Positions 43,882-52,665 of a stretch of DNA of 64,000 bases are shown here, in pieces; within the stretch, counting starts at the first letter, position 1, and each line of letters begins with the position of its first letter. The notes under the pieces are model-generated. The model saw only the letters and a program-made list of their open reading frames with translations. It searched no databases and had not been told where the DNA came from. The translations under genes and the position numbers were made by a program. Origin of the DNA: CAVZTX01 sp963778375 (GTDB lineage: Bacteria > Chloroflexota > Ktedonobacteria > Ktedonobacterales > Ktedonobacteraceae); NCBI GenBank assembly GCA_963778375.1, contig CAVZTX010000010.1, positions 62,001-126,000 on the forward strand. The letters are read 5' to 3'.

Positions 43882-44408
43882 GTGTTCCTCATACTATAGA
43901 GCGCTTCAAGTGCGGACCGCAGGATATTGTCGTGCGCTGCGAACACCTCCCTTGCCTGCTCTGGTGAAATATTGGTACCCGCTACCAGGATGACGGTTTT
44001 CATTTCACCATTGGAAATCTGGACAATTTTCAGGAGACTCATGCGGTCGATTTCAGCGGTTGTCTCGTCGGCGGGAAACATGTTGGCGGAAAGCACTCTG
44101 GTACTGGGTCATTGTCCACGCGCGCGGATATCTTCGGTGAAGCCGGTCAGGTGGATTAACTGCTGAGTGATTTTGCGCTGCCTGACAAATGTTCCTTTGC
44201 CCTGCTCACGGTAAAATAAGCCCTCGTTTACCAGGTCTGTAATTGCCTGGCGAACCGTCATGCGGCTGATTCCGTACTGTTCGCCCAACTCGCGCTCAGA
44301 TGGAATGAGATCGCCCGGCTTCCATTCGCCAGAGCGTATTCTATCTCGCATGATTTCTTTGAGTTGGTAGTAGCGAGGCAGGGGACTGTTTCTGTAAATA
44401 GCACTCAT
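43878..44408 (-). pseudogene. gntR regulator fused to murQ 3' end
   Basis: From 44408 the frame gives a GntR/HutC-type winged helix (YYQLKEIMRDRIRSGEWKPG, PSERELGEQYGISRMTVRQA) and the beginning of a UTRA domain (LTGFTEDIRARGQ). An in-frame TGA at 44109-44111 follows, most likely a mutated CGA Arg codon. The same frame then continues PSTRVLSANMFPADE, still UTRA, before switching to KTVILVAGTNISPEQAREVF, the C-terminal helical domain of MurNAc-6-P etherase MurQ, and ending at 43878 in overlap with nagZ. So most of UTRA and most of murQ were lost in one deletion, and a stop codon was gained. The HTH part alone might still bind DNA. Confidence 0.72.
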
Positions 44409-44519
44409 ACATTTTTCTCCAACTGACTATCACGTTACAGTAGTAGTAATACACATTGCACATCTATACATCGCTACTGACCAAGCGGCGATGGTGGAAG
44501 AGAAAGGTACAGTAAATTC

Positions 44520-45719
44520 ATGGGGTTTATATTACGCGATGCTCACCTCATAGACGCCGCAATCGATATTTCGCATGGTAACATTTCCATTGAGGGCGAG
44601 CGTATAGAGTCTATCGAATGGTCAGGGGACTCAGTGGATAGATGGGACGCTATCATCGACGCAACGGGTATGTTCGTCATGCCAGGCTTCATCGATGTGC
44701 ATACACATGGCGGAGGTGGCTACAATCTGCATACGACGGATGCGCATGAGATTCGGAGTTATGCACAGTGGGTACCCGAAACTGGAGTCACTGCGTTTCT
44801 TATTGCTGTGGTTGGTGCGCCCGGAAGGATGCCGGAGCACCAATTAAGAGCAGCCGTTGAAGCTACAGGTGAGGTGGTCAGCGGGGCCGAACCCCTGGGG
44901 ATTCACCTGGAAGGTCCATATATTAGCATGGCCCGGCGTGGTGCACATCAACCATCGTGGCTGCGTCAGCCGAATGAGTCTGAGACCGAGCGATTGCTTG
45001 CATTGACGCAAGGGCACCTACGTCTGGTGACCATTGCACCTGAACTACCAGGGGCGACGGAGATGATCCGCCACCTTGTAGATGCTGGCGTTATTGTGAG
45101 TATGGGTCATACCGATGTGACATATGAGCAGGCCCAGCAGGCGATACAACTAGGCATTACACACGCAACCCATTGTTTCAATGCTATGCGCCCGCTACTC
45201 CATCGCGCACCGGGTCCACTTGCGGCTATTGCTGAGGCAGAGCAGGTGCGTGGAGAATTGATTGCCGATGGTGTGCATGTACATCCGGCGGCAATGCAGG
45301 CGCTGGTCAAACTGTTGGGGCCGGAGCGCATCGTTGTGATCACGGATGCGCTGGCGGGAGCGGGTCTTACCGACGCACACTTCGATTTTGCCGGTCAGTC
45401 CGCCCAAGTTGTGCGTGGAGCTGCGCGTCTGGCCGATGGCACGATTACCGGCAGTATCTTGACGATGGATCAGGGACTACGCAATATGCTGTCCATGACA
45501 GACGTATCGCTGCAGCAAGCTGTGGGTATGTTGACGCTCAACCCGGCTCGTGCCGCGCAGGTTGCGCATCGTAAAGGGTGCTTACAGATTGGCTATGACG
45601 CTGATCTAGCTATCTTTGATTCCTCGCTGACATTACAAGCAACTATCTGCAGGGGAGCGCTTGCATTTGCGACCTCGGAATGGCGCGAACGCTTTGCGGC
45701 GGTGGAAGTTGGCTCATAA
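44520..45719 (+). CDS. nagA: N-acetylglucosamine-6-phosphate deacetylase
   Basis: 399 residues, full-length NagA, amidohydrolase fold. Metal ligands: HTH (His61, His63) in GFIDVHTHG, Glu in GIHLEGPYIS, then GHTDVTYEQA, the HCFNAM loop, DGVHVHP and the catalytic Asp in VVITDALAGAGL. Converts GlcNAc-6-P to GlcN-6-P and acetate, feeding cell-wall recycling or chitin use together with nagZ. Divergent from the gntR remnant, which was probably its regulator. Intact. Confidence 0.93.
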   Translation: MGFILRDAHLIDAAIDISHGNISIEGERIESIEWSGDSVDRWDAIIDATGMFVMPGFIDVHTHGGGGYNLHTTDAHEIRSYAQWVPETGVTAFLIAVVGAPGRMPEHQLRAAVEATGEVVSGAEPLGIHLEGPYISMARRGAHQPSWLRQPNESETERLLALTQGHLRLVTIAPELPGATEMIRHLVDAGVIVSMGHTDVTYEQAQQAIQLGITHATHCFNAMRPLLHRAPGPLAAIAEAEQVRGELIADGVHVHPAAMQALVKLLGPERIVVITDALAGAGLTDAHFDFAGQSAQVVRGAARLADGTITGSILTMDQGLRNMLSMTDVSLQQAVGMLTLNPARAAQVAHRKGCLQIGYDADLAIFDSSLTLQATICRGALAFATSEWRERFAAVEVGS

Positions 45720-45722
45720 ACG

Positions 45723-46100
45723 GAGAGTACGTGGCGGATCATCTTCTTTGAGATTTTTCCGAATGAGATCGGCCTGGTAGTCGCAGGCTTTGTAAGCACC
45801 ACCATTTATGTTATACTTACCTGGGCAGTACTGGAATTTCTCGGCCTGGGTGACGGAACAATTCCGAGTTGGGGCAGCATGCTGTACTGGGCACAGCAAG
45901 CCGGTGCGTTGGGCGGGGGACTGTGGTGGTGGTTCGTGCCTCCTGGTGCCTGCATTGCGCTTGTAGGTGCGGGTCTGTCGCTCATCAATTTTGGTATTGA
46001 CGAGATTGCCGATCCACGTTTGCGGAGTGAGCGGCCTGCCCGTAGGAGCCGATTGATCGCGCCCATCGCCGATTCATCGGCTCCAGAAAAGGTGGCATAA
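45723..46100 (+). pseudogene. 3' remnant of Opp/Dpp-type ABC permease (DppC-like)
   Basis: An open frame without a start codon begins four bases after the nagA stop. Its 125 residues match the last third of DppC/OppC permeases: EAA loop (STWRIIFFEIFPNEIG), then VILTWAVLEFLGLGDG, SWGSMLYWAQQAG and the final helix ending IDEIADPRL. The N-terminal ~180 residues, a DppB partner and a substrate-binding protein are missing. The stop TAA overlaps the ATPase ATG (TAATG), as in an intact operon. The tail contains a dispersed repeat at 46042-46084. Confidence 0.75.
46042..46084 (+). repeat. GTAGGAGCCGATTGATCGCG repeat in permease remnant
   Basis: GTAGGAGCCGATTGATCGCG, then a second arm GATTCATCGGCTCC at 46071-46084 that pairs with the start. 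Encodes the last ~15 residues of the permease frame. Confidence 0.65.
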
Positions 46101-47359
46101 TGGTGACGAATATGCAATCAAACACGCTCCTCGAGGTGAAACATCTCAACGTCGATTACCTGGCGGCCAGTGGCACGGTGCATGCCGTCACCGATGTGAA
46201 TTTTAACTTGAAACGCGGCGAGATACTTGGTCTGGCAGGGGAAAGTGGCAGCGGGAAATCGACGCTGGCCTATGCGATAACACGCCTGTTGCGTCCTCCG
46301 GCCAGAATTACCGGCGGTGAAATCCTCTACTATCCACGTGCATCCCAGAATGAAACCGACATATCGGGGGTCACGTGGACGCGGCTGACGAAGCATGGGA
46401 AACGTCAATCGTCAAGCAATGGGATTGGGCGCGCTGTCGATGGGGCGCAGCACATAGACCTGTTGCAGGTATCACCGGCACAATTACGCGCTCTTCGCTG
46501 GGACGAGCTGGCGATTGTCTTTCAGAGCGCTATGAACGCGCTCAATCCGGTCTTAAACATTGGCGCACAGATCATGGACGTGTTGCGGACGCACCGGCCG
46601 CAGATGAGAGCGGAAGCACGCAAACGGCGAGCGATTGAGCTATTGCAACTGGTGGGTATCGCGCCAGATCGATTGAACAGTTATCCGCATGAGTTGAGTG
46701 GCGGCATGCGCCAGCGTGCCGTAATCGCCATTGCCCTCGCGCTTTCACCCGAAATCCTGATCATGGATGAACCGACCACCGCGCTTGATGTAGTGGTGCA
46801 GCGTGAAATCTTGACCGAGATCATCCGCCTGCGCGAGCAACTGGACTTCTCGGTGATCTTCATTACGCATGACCTCTCGCTGCTGCTCGAACTGGCCGAT
46901 TATGTCGCGATTATGTATGCAGGACGGATCGTCGAAAAAGCATCGCGACAGGACCTGCACCAGCATCCACGTCACCCCTATAGCTACGGTTTGCTGCACT
47001 CGTTCCCGGCATTGCATGGACCGCGTCGCAAAATGTCCGGCATTCCTGGTTCGCCGCCTGACCTGCGGGCAGTACCGCCGGGCTGCGCTTTTCACCCCCG
47101 TTGCCCCTTCGCTTTTGATGCTTGCCGCACAGTCCTACCAGTATTACGTCCGGTAGATTCTACTGGATCTATAGGGGCAGGGGATGGGTTGGGAGAGGCG
47201 GGGCCCCTTGCGGGAACCCTGTCTGGGGGACAGGTAACCCTTGGTGATACTCAGTTGGTTGCCTGCCATCTGTACGATCCAAGATTCAGCGCGGAACCAC
47301 CGACGACCGCCGATCTAGCGAGGAAATATGAGGCGCTCGCAGAAAGAAGTGGTGCATAG
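46100..47359 (+). CDS. Oligopeptide/sugar-type ABC transporter ATPase (DppD-like)
   Basis: 419 residues. Walker A GESGSGKST, Q-loop VFQSAMNALNP, signature LSGGMRQRA, Walker B LIMDEPTTALD and H-loop ITHD, then the oligopeptide-type C-terminal Cys cluster (PPGCAFHPRCPFAFDAC). Two insertions relative to the family: ~40 residues after GGEILYYPR and ~30 residues near the end (from DSTGSIGAGDGLGEAGPL), the latter from a GGGGC-rich repeat. Drives uptake with the DppF-like partner, but its permeases are missing here. In this locus the likely substrate was chitooligosaccharide or muropeptide. Confidence 0.85.
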   Translation: MVTNMQSNTLLEVKHLNVDYLAASGTVHAVTDVNFNLKRGEILGLAGESGSGKSTLAYAITRLLRPPARITGGEILYYPRASQNETDISGVTWTRLTKHGKRQSSSNGIGRAVDGAQHIDLLQVSPAQLRALRWDELAIVFQSAMNALNPVLNIGAQIMDVLRTHRPQMRAEARKRRAIELLQLVGIAPDRLNSYPHELSGGMRQRAVIAIALALSPEILIMDEPTTALDVVVQREILTEIIRLREQLDFSVIFITHDLSLLLELADYVAIMYAGRIVEKASRQDLHQHPRHPYSYGLLHSFPALHGPRRKMSGIPGSPPDLRAVPPGCAFHPRCPFAFDACRTVLPVLRPVDSTGSIGAGDGLGEAGPLAGTLSGGQVTLGDTQLVACHLYDPRFSAEPPTTADLARKYEALAERSGA

Positions 47360-48453
47360 TGAACGATCTTACCCAGACGGTTGCAGAGGCGAATACAGAT
47401 GCTCATCTTGAGCCTATTTTGGAGGCCGTGCATCTGCGCAAGGAGTTCCCGCTGCGGTCGTGGAATATTTTTGGGCCGAAACGGATGGTACATGCGGTGG
47501 AAGATACATCGTTTGCGCTCTATCCTGGTCGGGCCACAGCGCTGGTGGGAGAAAGTGGCAGCGGCAAGACGACAGTTGCACGCTTGCTGGCAGGGCTGTA
47601 TACGCCAACCTTCGGCACTATTCGCTTTCGCGGGAAACCCGCCCGACTTGGCGATCCGTCGCATCTGCGCAACTATCGACGGCACGTACAGTTGATCTTG
47701 CAGGATCCATTCTCTTCGCTCAACCCAATCCATGATGTGCGCTATCACCTGGCACGTCCTTTACATATCTATCACCATGTACATTCAAAGGCCGAGGAGC
47801 GTGAGGCGATCCTGTCTTTGCTCAATCGCGTCAACCTCAGCCCAGCCGAGCAGTTCATCTCGAAGTATCCGCATCAACTAAGCGGCGGGCAGCGACAGCG
47901 TATCGCGATTGCGCGTGGGCTGGCGGTGCAGCCTGAAGTGCTCTTGGCCGATGAACCCGTTTCGATGCTTGACGTCTCCATTCGCTTGGATGTGCTCAAT
48001 TTGCTGCTGCGACTGAAAGAGGAAGAGCATCTGGCAGTGCTCTTTATCACACATGATATTGCGACTGCACGCTACTTTGCCGAGGATACACTGGTGATGT
48101 ACGCAGGTCAGACGGTGGAAGGAGGACCAAGCGACGAGGTGATTTCGCAACCCAAGCATCCCTATACGCAATTGCTCGTCTCTGCCGCACCCGATCCCGA
48201 GCGTATGATTGGTGAAGGTGGCAAGGGCATTCCCGAACTTCCTGCTCGCGGGGAGATACCAAGCCTGATTTCACCGCCGAGTGGCTGCCGTTTCCACCCG
48301 CGTTGTCCACACGCTATGCCTGTGTGCAGCGAACGCTTCCCGGGTCGCACGGACCTTGGGGGTGGGCGCTGGACAAATTGCTTCCTTTATGGCGATGGGA
48401 ATACGTCGTCTGAGAAGAGCGCGACATCAGGACAGACCGGCAACGAAGCGTGA
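47359..48453 (+). CDS. ABC transporter ATPase (DppF-like)
   Basis: 364 residues. Walker A GESGSGKTT, Q-loop LILQDPFSSLNP, signature LSGGQRQRI, Walker B LLADEPVSMLD, H-loop ITHD, and the C-terminal oligopeptide-type Cys cluster (SGCRFHPRCPHAMPVC, then NCFLYGDG). GTG start in the TAG of the upstream gene (TAGTGA), so coupled. Normal partner of the DppD-like ATPase; both could serve a permease pair encoded elsewhere. Confidence 0.9.
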   Translation: MNDLTQTVAEANTDAHLEPILEAVHLRKEFPLRSWNIFGPKRMVHAVEDTSFALYPGRATALVGESGSGKTTVARLLAGLYTPTFGTIRFRGKPARLGDPSHLRNYRRHVQLILQDPFSSLNPIHDVRYHLARPLHIYHHVHSKAEEREAILSLLNRVNLSPAEQFISKYPHQLSGGQRQRIAIARGLAVQPEVLLADEPVSMLDVSIRLDVLNLLLRLKEEEHLAVLFITHDIATARYFAEDTLVMYAGQTVEGGPSDEVISQPKHPYTQLLVSAAPDPERMIGEGGKGIPELPARGEIPSLISPPSGCRFHPRCPHAMPVCSERFPGRTDLGGGRWTNCFLYGDGNTSSEKSATSGQTGNEA

Positions 48454-48459
48454 GATGGA

Positions 48460-49374
48460 ATGAAACAACGACTGGGACCTTCTACAGAACATCCTGCTCT
48501 TGATTATGATAGTGCTATGACTCGCTTTGCGCAGGTGCAGGCGCAGGAAGAGGCGAATTCCGCGCTGAATGCGGTGTGCTATTCGAAATTGCTCTCGCAT
48601 GGCCGCAAGATGGAGCGAGCCATTATTCTGATGCATGGTATGACGAACTGTCCCCAGCAGTATGTCGAGCTGGCACCTCTATTCTACGAGCAGGGATGTA
48701 ACGTACTGATCCCACGCATGCCTCACAATGGACTCGCTGACCTGAATACGGATGCGCTGAAGTATCTGACGGCGACCGAGTTACGCGACTGTGCGAATAA
48801 TATGGTGGATATCGCGCGGGGACTCGGCGACCATCTCACCTATCTTGGGCTTTCAGTGGGTGGCACGATGGCGGCATGGGTCGCGCAGTATCGTGCCGAT
48901 GTCGATCAAGTGGTACTGATCGCGCCAGCTTTCACATTCAAACGGGGTCTGGGTGTCGGAATAAGTCGCTTCATGATGAACGTGTTTCTCCTGCTTCCCA
49001 ATATTATGACGCAGCAATTCAGGCCGTTTACGGGCGGGCCTGCACATCATTATCATGGCTTTGCTACACGTGGGCTGGGAGAAATGATGCGCCTGGGGTT
49101 CTCTGTCTACGATGCAGCCAAAACGACGCCAGCGGCTGCGCAATCGGTGCTGGTAATTACCAATGCGGTTGATCCTGCTGTAGAGAATAGTATTACGCGC
49201 AAGCTTGTAGATAGGTGGCTCGCCAACGGTTTGGATCATTGCGAGGAATATCAGTTCGACGCGAAATACCAGCTCATTCATGATATAATTGACCCAGAAC
49301 AAGCGAACCAACAAACGGCTCTCGTCTATCCAATTCTGCTCAAGTTAGTCACACACGAATACGGCCAAACGTAG
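48460..49374 (+). CDS. Alpha/beta hydrolase
   Basis: 304 residues, cytosolic, alpha/beta hydrolase fold. Oxyanion stretch ILMHGMTNCPQQY, nucleophile Ser in GLSVGGTMAA, and an Asp in VITNAVDPAVEN. The C-terminal QLIHDIIDPEQ supplies the His. Resembles carboxylesterase/monoacylglycerol lipase types. Starts 6 bases after the ATPase gene, so likely in the same transcript. Confidence 0.8.
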   Translation: MKQRLGPSTEHPALDYDSAMTRFAQVQAQEEANSALNAVCYSKLLSHGRKMERAIILMHGMTNCPQQYVELAPLFYEQGCNVLIPRMPHNGLADLNTDALKYLTATELRDCANNMVDIARGLGDHLTYLGLSVGGTMAAWVAQYRADVDQVVLIAPAFTFKRGLGVGISRFMMNVFLLLPNIMTQQFRPFTGGPAHHYHGFATRGLGEMMRLGFSVYDAAKTTPAAAQSVLVITNAVDPAVENSITRKLVDRWLANGLDHCEEYQFDAKYQLIHDIIDPEQANQQTALVYPILLKLVTHEYGQT

Positions 49375-49415
49375 GGGCTGATTGATTCCGTCCATCGACG
49401 ATCAATCGGCGATGG
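49371..49415 (+). repeat. GTAGGGGCTGATTGATTCCG repeat
   Basis: GTAGGGGCTGATTGATTCCG then a GATCAATCGGCGATGG arm. It begins at the hydrolase stop codon and ends just before the next gene's start. Confidence 0.6.
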
Positions 49416-49421
49416 ATATAC

Positions 49422-50105
49422 ATGTATACAATCAATACAAGTTCAGTCGGGCATTTCATACAATCCTTCTTTGCATTGGTGGGAGGGGCCCTGGGACTCG
49501 ACCCGGCGGCGTTTCGGGCAATCCAGGTGAGTACAGCAGCGAATGTGTTGACCTTATTCATACTGATCCTGGCGGGTATTTCGGTTACCCTTGGGCAGAG
49601 TGTGGTTCTGCTCGCGAATAAAGTGACCCCTCGTCGCTTCGTCGTGAGCCTGTTAGCGAACGGGGCGATCTTCGTAGTGAGAGTGCTGATCTGGGTGGCC
49701 GTCTTTCAACTGGTGACGCGCTTATTCTTTGGGCTACAGCCGCCATTCCAATCAATGGCACGTGGAGTCGGGCTGGCTTTCGCTCCGCTCTTATTAGGGT
49801 TTTTCATCCTGCTGCCTTACCTGGGGGTCTTTTTGTCTCGCGTGCTGGATATCTGGTCTGCTTTGGCAATGCTTGTTGCGTTACAGGTCATTTTGCATCT
49901 GCATTTCCGACAAGCATTGCTCTGTGCATTGATAGGCTTTGGAATAATTCAAGTGCTCAAATATACGATCGGTAGACCGATCATTGCCCTTGAACGCTGG
50001 CTGAGGCAAGCGGTTGCCGGGGTGCCTTTATCTTATCGGTTGCAAGAACTCGTCTCGGTCAGACATGGAAAAGATGAGGGCAAAGGAAGTGGGCGGGTAA
50101 AATGA
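49422..50105 (+). CDS. Integral membrane protein, unknown
   Basis: 227 residues with about five hydrophobic segments (~15-30, 42-65, 75-100, 112-135, 145-170), opening MYTINTSSVGHFIQSFF. The helical pattern with FAPLLLGFF is reminiscent of Yip1-type proteins, but not enough to assign. Overlaps the next gene by 4 bases (ATGA), so translationally coupled to the membrane-anchored hydrolase. Confidence 0.65.
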   Translation: MYTINTSSVGHFIQSFFALVGGALGLDPAAFRAIQVSTAANVLTLFILILAGISVTLGQSVVLLANKVTPRRFVVSLLANGAIFVVRVLIWVAVFQLVTRLFFGLQPPFQSMARGVGLAFAPLLLGFFILLPYLGVFLSRVLDIWSALAMLVALQVILHLHFRQALLCALIGFGIIQVLKYTIGRPIIALERWLRQAVAGVPLSYRLQELVSVRHGKDEGKGSGRVK

Positions 50106-51250
50106 CGTCAATGCTGATCAGCGTGATGAATACCTTCTGGAACTTTTCCCTCGACTTGATCCCGTTGATATTCCGATTATTGGGTGTTGGCCTGCTTCTG
50201 CTCTTGATCGCAGGGGCGCTGGCTCCTTTCGAGTCGTTGGGCTGGTTCGCGGGCTGGTCGGGCCAGACAGATGAACAGGAGGCCGATCAACTGCAGAGGG
50301 CCGATACATCGGCGGTAAGTACAATACATCCGCCCCGATGGGAGGCGATTGAGTCTTCAGACTTGGTAGACAAGCCAATGCATACGAAAATCGAGCATTA
50401 TCTGATTTATCTTTCAGGCATTGGTGCGATCTCGGGAGACTATCTGGAGCCCAACGAAATCGAGTTGTGCGACAAGCTGGCAGCGCGTTTTCCTGACACT
50501 GCCGTGGTGAAGGATGTGTTCCCGTATGCCATGAACAACCGGGGACTGACCAGCCACCGGTTCTTTGCGTGGATGTGGCGGCGCATCAAACAACTCAAAG
50601 TGGAGGGAAGAGGACTGCTGGCCAACTTGATCAACCTGCGAAATTCCTTCCAGGCGCTCGTTTCCGCCGACAGCCGTTACGGACCGATCTACAACTTTGG
50701 AACGGCTGAGGTCATTCGCGATGGACTGCTGCGTCAGGGCTATCGAGTAGGCAGCGGCAAACCCGTCACCATTATAGGCTACAGTGGCGGCGCACAGATT
50801 GCTGTCGGCGCGGCAGAGTACTTGCAGCAAATGCTTGGAGGCGTGCCCCTCTGGATTATTTCGTTGGGCGGCATGTTGACCGCTGATCCAGGGCTGGATC
50901 ACATTACTCACCTCTATCATCTCTACGGCTCTAAGGATCCCGTGCAAAAGCTTGTGCCAATCTTCTATGCTGGTCGCTGGCCCATCAAGCCCCACTCGTC
51001 CTGGAACCGGGCAAAGGCAGAGGGCAAAATCACTATGATCGATGTGGGTCCTATCGGGCATAATGGCGCAAAGGGATACCTCAGTACGACAAGTCATCTA
51101 GAAAATGGCCAGCGCTTTCTGGACCGTACTGTGGAGAGTATCACGAAGGTGCTCGAGTTGTATAACAGCGGCTCATATGTGAAGGGTACGGACGAACGTC
51201 GCATTGGTTCAGCGGTATCGATGCTTTCAGAGAAGGAACAGGCTTCATAA
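50102..51250 (+). CDS. Membrane-anchored alpha/beta hydrolase-like protein
   Basis: 382 residues: one or two TM helices (~12-42), a charged linker, then a hydrolase-like domain with a nucleophile elbow IIGYSGGAQIAVG, LWIISLGGML and GPIGHNGAKGYL. The linker EQEADQLQRADTSAV is encoded partly by a dispersed repeat (50279-50315). Coupled to the upstream membrane protein. Substrate unknown. Confidence 0.7.
   Translation: MTSMLISVMNTFWNFSLDLIPLIFRLLGVGLLLLLIAGALAPFESLGWFAGWSGQTDEQEADQLQRADTSAVSTIHPPRWEAIESSDLVDKPMHTKIEHYLIYLSGIGAISGDYLEPNEIELCDKLAARFPDTAVVKDVFPYAMNNRGLTSHRFFAWMWRRIKQLKVEGRGLLANLINLRNSFQALVSADSRYGPIYNFGTAEVIRDGLLRQGYRVGSGKPVTIIGYSGGAQIAVGAAEYLQQMLGGVPLWIISLGGMLTADPGLDHITHLYHLYGSKDPVQKLVPIFYAGRWPIKPHSSWNRAKAEGKITMIDVGPIGHNGAKGYLSTTSHLENGQRFLDRTVESITKVLELYNSGSYVKGTDERRIGSAVSMLSEKEQAS
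50279..50315 (+). repeat. GGCCGATCAA/GGCCGATACATCGGC repeat in CDS
   Basis: GAGGCCGATCAACTGCAGAG then GGCCGATACATCGGCG, related to the second arm of the 46042 and 49371 copies. Lies in the linker of the hydrolase gene, in frame. Confidence 0.5.
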
Positions 51251-51290
51251 AACCTTGATATATGCCTCTTCCCTCAGTATACTTTTTTGT

Positions 51291-51315
51291 AAGCGATTGC
51301 GGAAGCGCTTCCGCA
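51291..51315 (+). promoter_or_regulatory. LacI-family operators
   Basis: TGCGGAAGCGCTTCCGCA (51298-51315) is a perfect 18-bp palindrome of the LacI/CcpA type (AANCGNTT core), overlapped by AAGCGATT (51291-51298). An additional AGCGCTTT lies at 51325-51332. It sits ~35 bases before the lacI remnant; probably its autoregulatory site. Confidence 0.7.
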
Positions 51316-51346
51316 CACGTTTTCAGCGCTTTCGGGAAAGAAACCC

Positions 51347-51895
51347 ATGCCAAAGAAGCCGACTATCGATAATATTGCTCGCCTAGCAGGTGTTTCCAGG
51401 ACAACTGTTTCACGTGTATTGAATTCCAAGCCGGACGTCGATACTGTGACGCGAGCGTGTTCTGCGTATCATCGAGGAACAACACTTCGTTCCAAGCACC
51501 ACCGCTTCGGGACTGGCAGGTGGTCGGAGTCGGCTGATTGGTATGCTCATTCCGGCCTGGGCTTGGCCACTTCTCCCCGATCTCACTCCTGGAATTGTTG
51601 AAGTAATCAAGCAAACTCCGTACGATTAGTTCTCTATAGCATTAATGACGAAGACATCGAAAGAGATCGCAGTGAGGTCATTAATCGCCTGCTTGCGTCG
51701 CAACTGACCGCAGGTCTTTTAGCAATCTTCCCCAATCGTGCATCTCAGCATCTTGCCCGACTCTATAAGCAGGGATTCCCTGTCGTAACTATAGATGATC
51801 AGGAGGTTCAGGTTACTCCGTGGGTTAGCGCCGATAATACGAGCGGTGCATATACCGCTGTTCGCCACCTGATCGGCCTCGGTCACCGGCGATAA
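51347..51895 (+). pseudogene. LacI-family regulator remnant
   Basis: The first frame gives a LacI headpiece (KPTIDNIARLAGVSRTTVSR, VLNSKPDVDT). A one-base insertion near 51449 shifts to VRERVLRIIEEQHFVPST and LIGMLIPAWAWPLLPDL. A one-base deletion near 51626 shifts again to LVLYSINDEDIERDRSEVIN, FPVVTIDDQEVQVTPWVSAD and HLIGLGHRR, then TAA at 51893-51895. Only ~180 of ~335 residues remain; the sensor's C-terminal half is absent. Two opposing indels and the truncation mark a true pseudogene. Its target genes are not evident. Confidence 0.78.
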
Positions 51896-52082
51896 TCCCG
51901 CCAGAGAAAGGCGATGCCGAGAGCGCCTTGGGAATGGTAACCCCTATACTTTTCAGCAAATCGACGAAATATCCCGACCAGCCCTTGGTCTTGTCTTCAG
52001 CTAAGTAGGCAGCATGTTTTCTTAGAAGGTAATCAAATGCTTCATCTTGAACACCTCCTGACAAGTCACAATAGTTACACAA
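51890..52082 (-). other. Unrecognised open frame, doubtful
   Basis: Minus-strand frame from a TTG at 52082 reading QDEAFDYLLRKHAAYLAEDK and TKGWSGYFVDLLKSIG, protein-like but without a clear start. A good AGGAGG site at ~52060 points to an ATG in another frame that stops after seven codons. It reads into the lacI remnant. Possibly a fragment of a gene disrupted with lacI. The rest of 51896-52238 holds nothing I recognise. Confidence 0.3.
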
Positions 52083-52238
52083 ACTCCTTCAAGGCAGGCG
52101 GCCAAAAATGGAATAAACTATTGCTTCCATATGTTATACTACTATAGTGACGTCAGATATTGTCGTATCGCTCATGTGGGAAAGTGGTCTCACCGATCGC
52201 CATAAGTTTGTAGACGTCAGTGTAGGAGCATAAGAATT

Positions 52239-52586
52239 TTGAGACTCTATGTAGGAAGCCTGCCTTATCAGACAACAGACCAGGATTTAAGCGATCTATT
52301 TGGTCAAGTTGGGCAGGTACTCTCGGCGACTGTGATTACTGATCGAGATTCAGGGCGCAGTAAGGGATTTGGCTTTGTAGAAATGAGTGATGATCAGGAA
52401 GCACGTAACGCCATTGATCGGTTAAACGGGGCTACCCTGGGCAATCGAACAATCGTTGTGAACGAAGCTCGTGAGCGACGTGAACAAGGAGGATTTGGCG
52501 GTGGTGGTGGTGGTGGCGGCGGTTCGTACAACCGTGATCGGCGACCAAGAAACGGTGGCGGAGGCTATCGCGACAGGCGCTACTAA
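52239..52586 (+). CDS. RRM RNA-binding protein with glycine-rich tail
   Basis: 115 residues. A single RNA recognition motif with RNP2 LYVGSL (3-8) and RNP1 KGFGFVEM (~43-50), then a basic linker and a Gly/Arg/Tyr-rich tail with a nine-Gly run. Closely follows the cold-inducible Rbp/GRP layout of cyanobacteria and Chloroflexota. TTG start at 52239, with AGGAG at 52224-52228. A 100-base leader precedes it, as in cold-induced genes. Likely binds mRNA in cold or stress. Confidence 0.9.
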   Translation: MRLYVGSLPYQTTDQDLSDLFGQVGQVLSATVITDRDSGRSKGFGFVEMSDDQEARNAIDRLNGATLGNRTIVVNEARERREQGGFGGGGGGGGGSYNRDRRPRNGGGGYRDRRY

Positions 52587-52665
52587 TTAGCATTGCTCGA
52601 TTGAATCGTGCGAAGGGAAAGTCAACAGTTTTGTTGGCTTTCTTTTTTCTCTAGAAGAGCCATAT

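Noticed and set aside
44097..44111. TGA recoding (Sec or Trp) in the gntR frame
   Set aside because: The downstream frame soon turns into MurQ sequence, so the gene is a deletion product; a CGA to TGA mutation in a dead gene is simpler.
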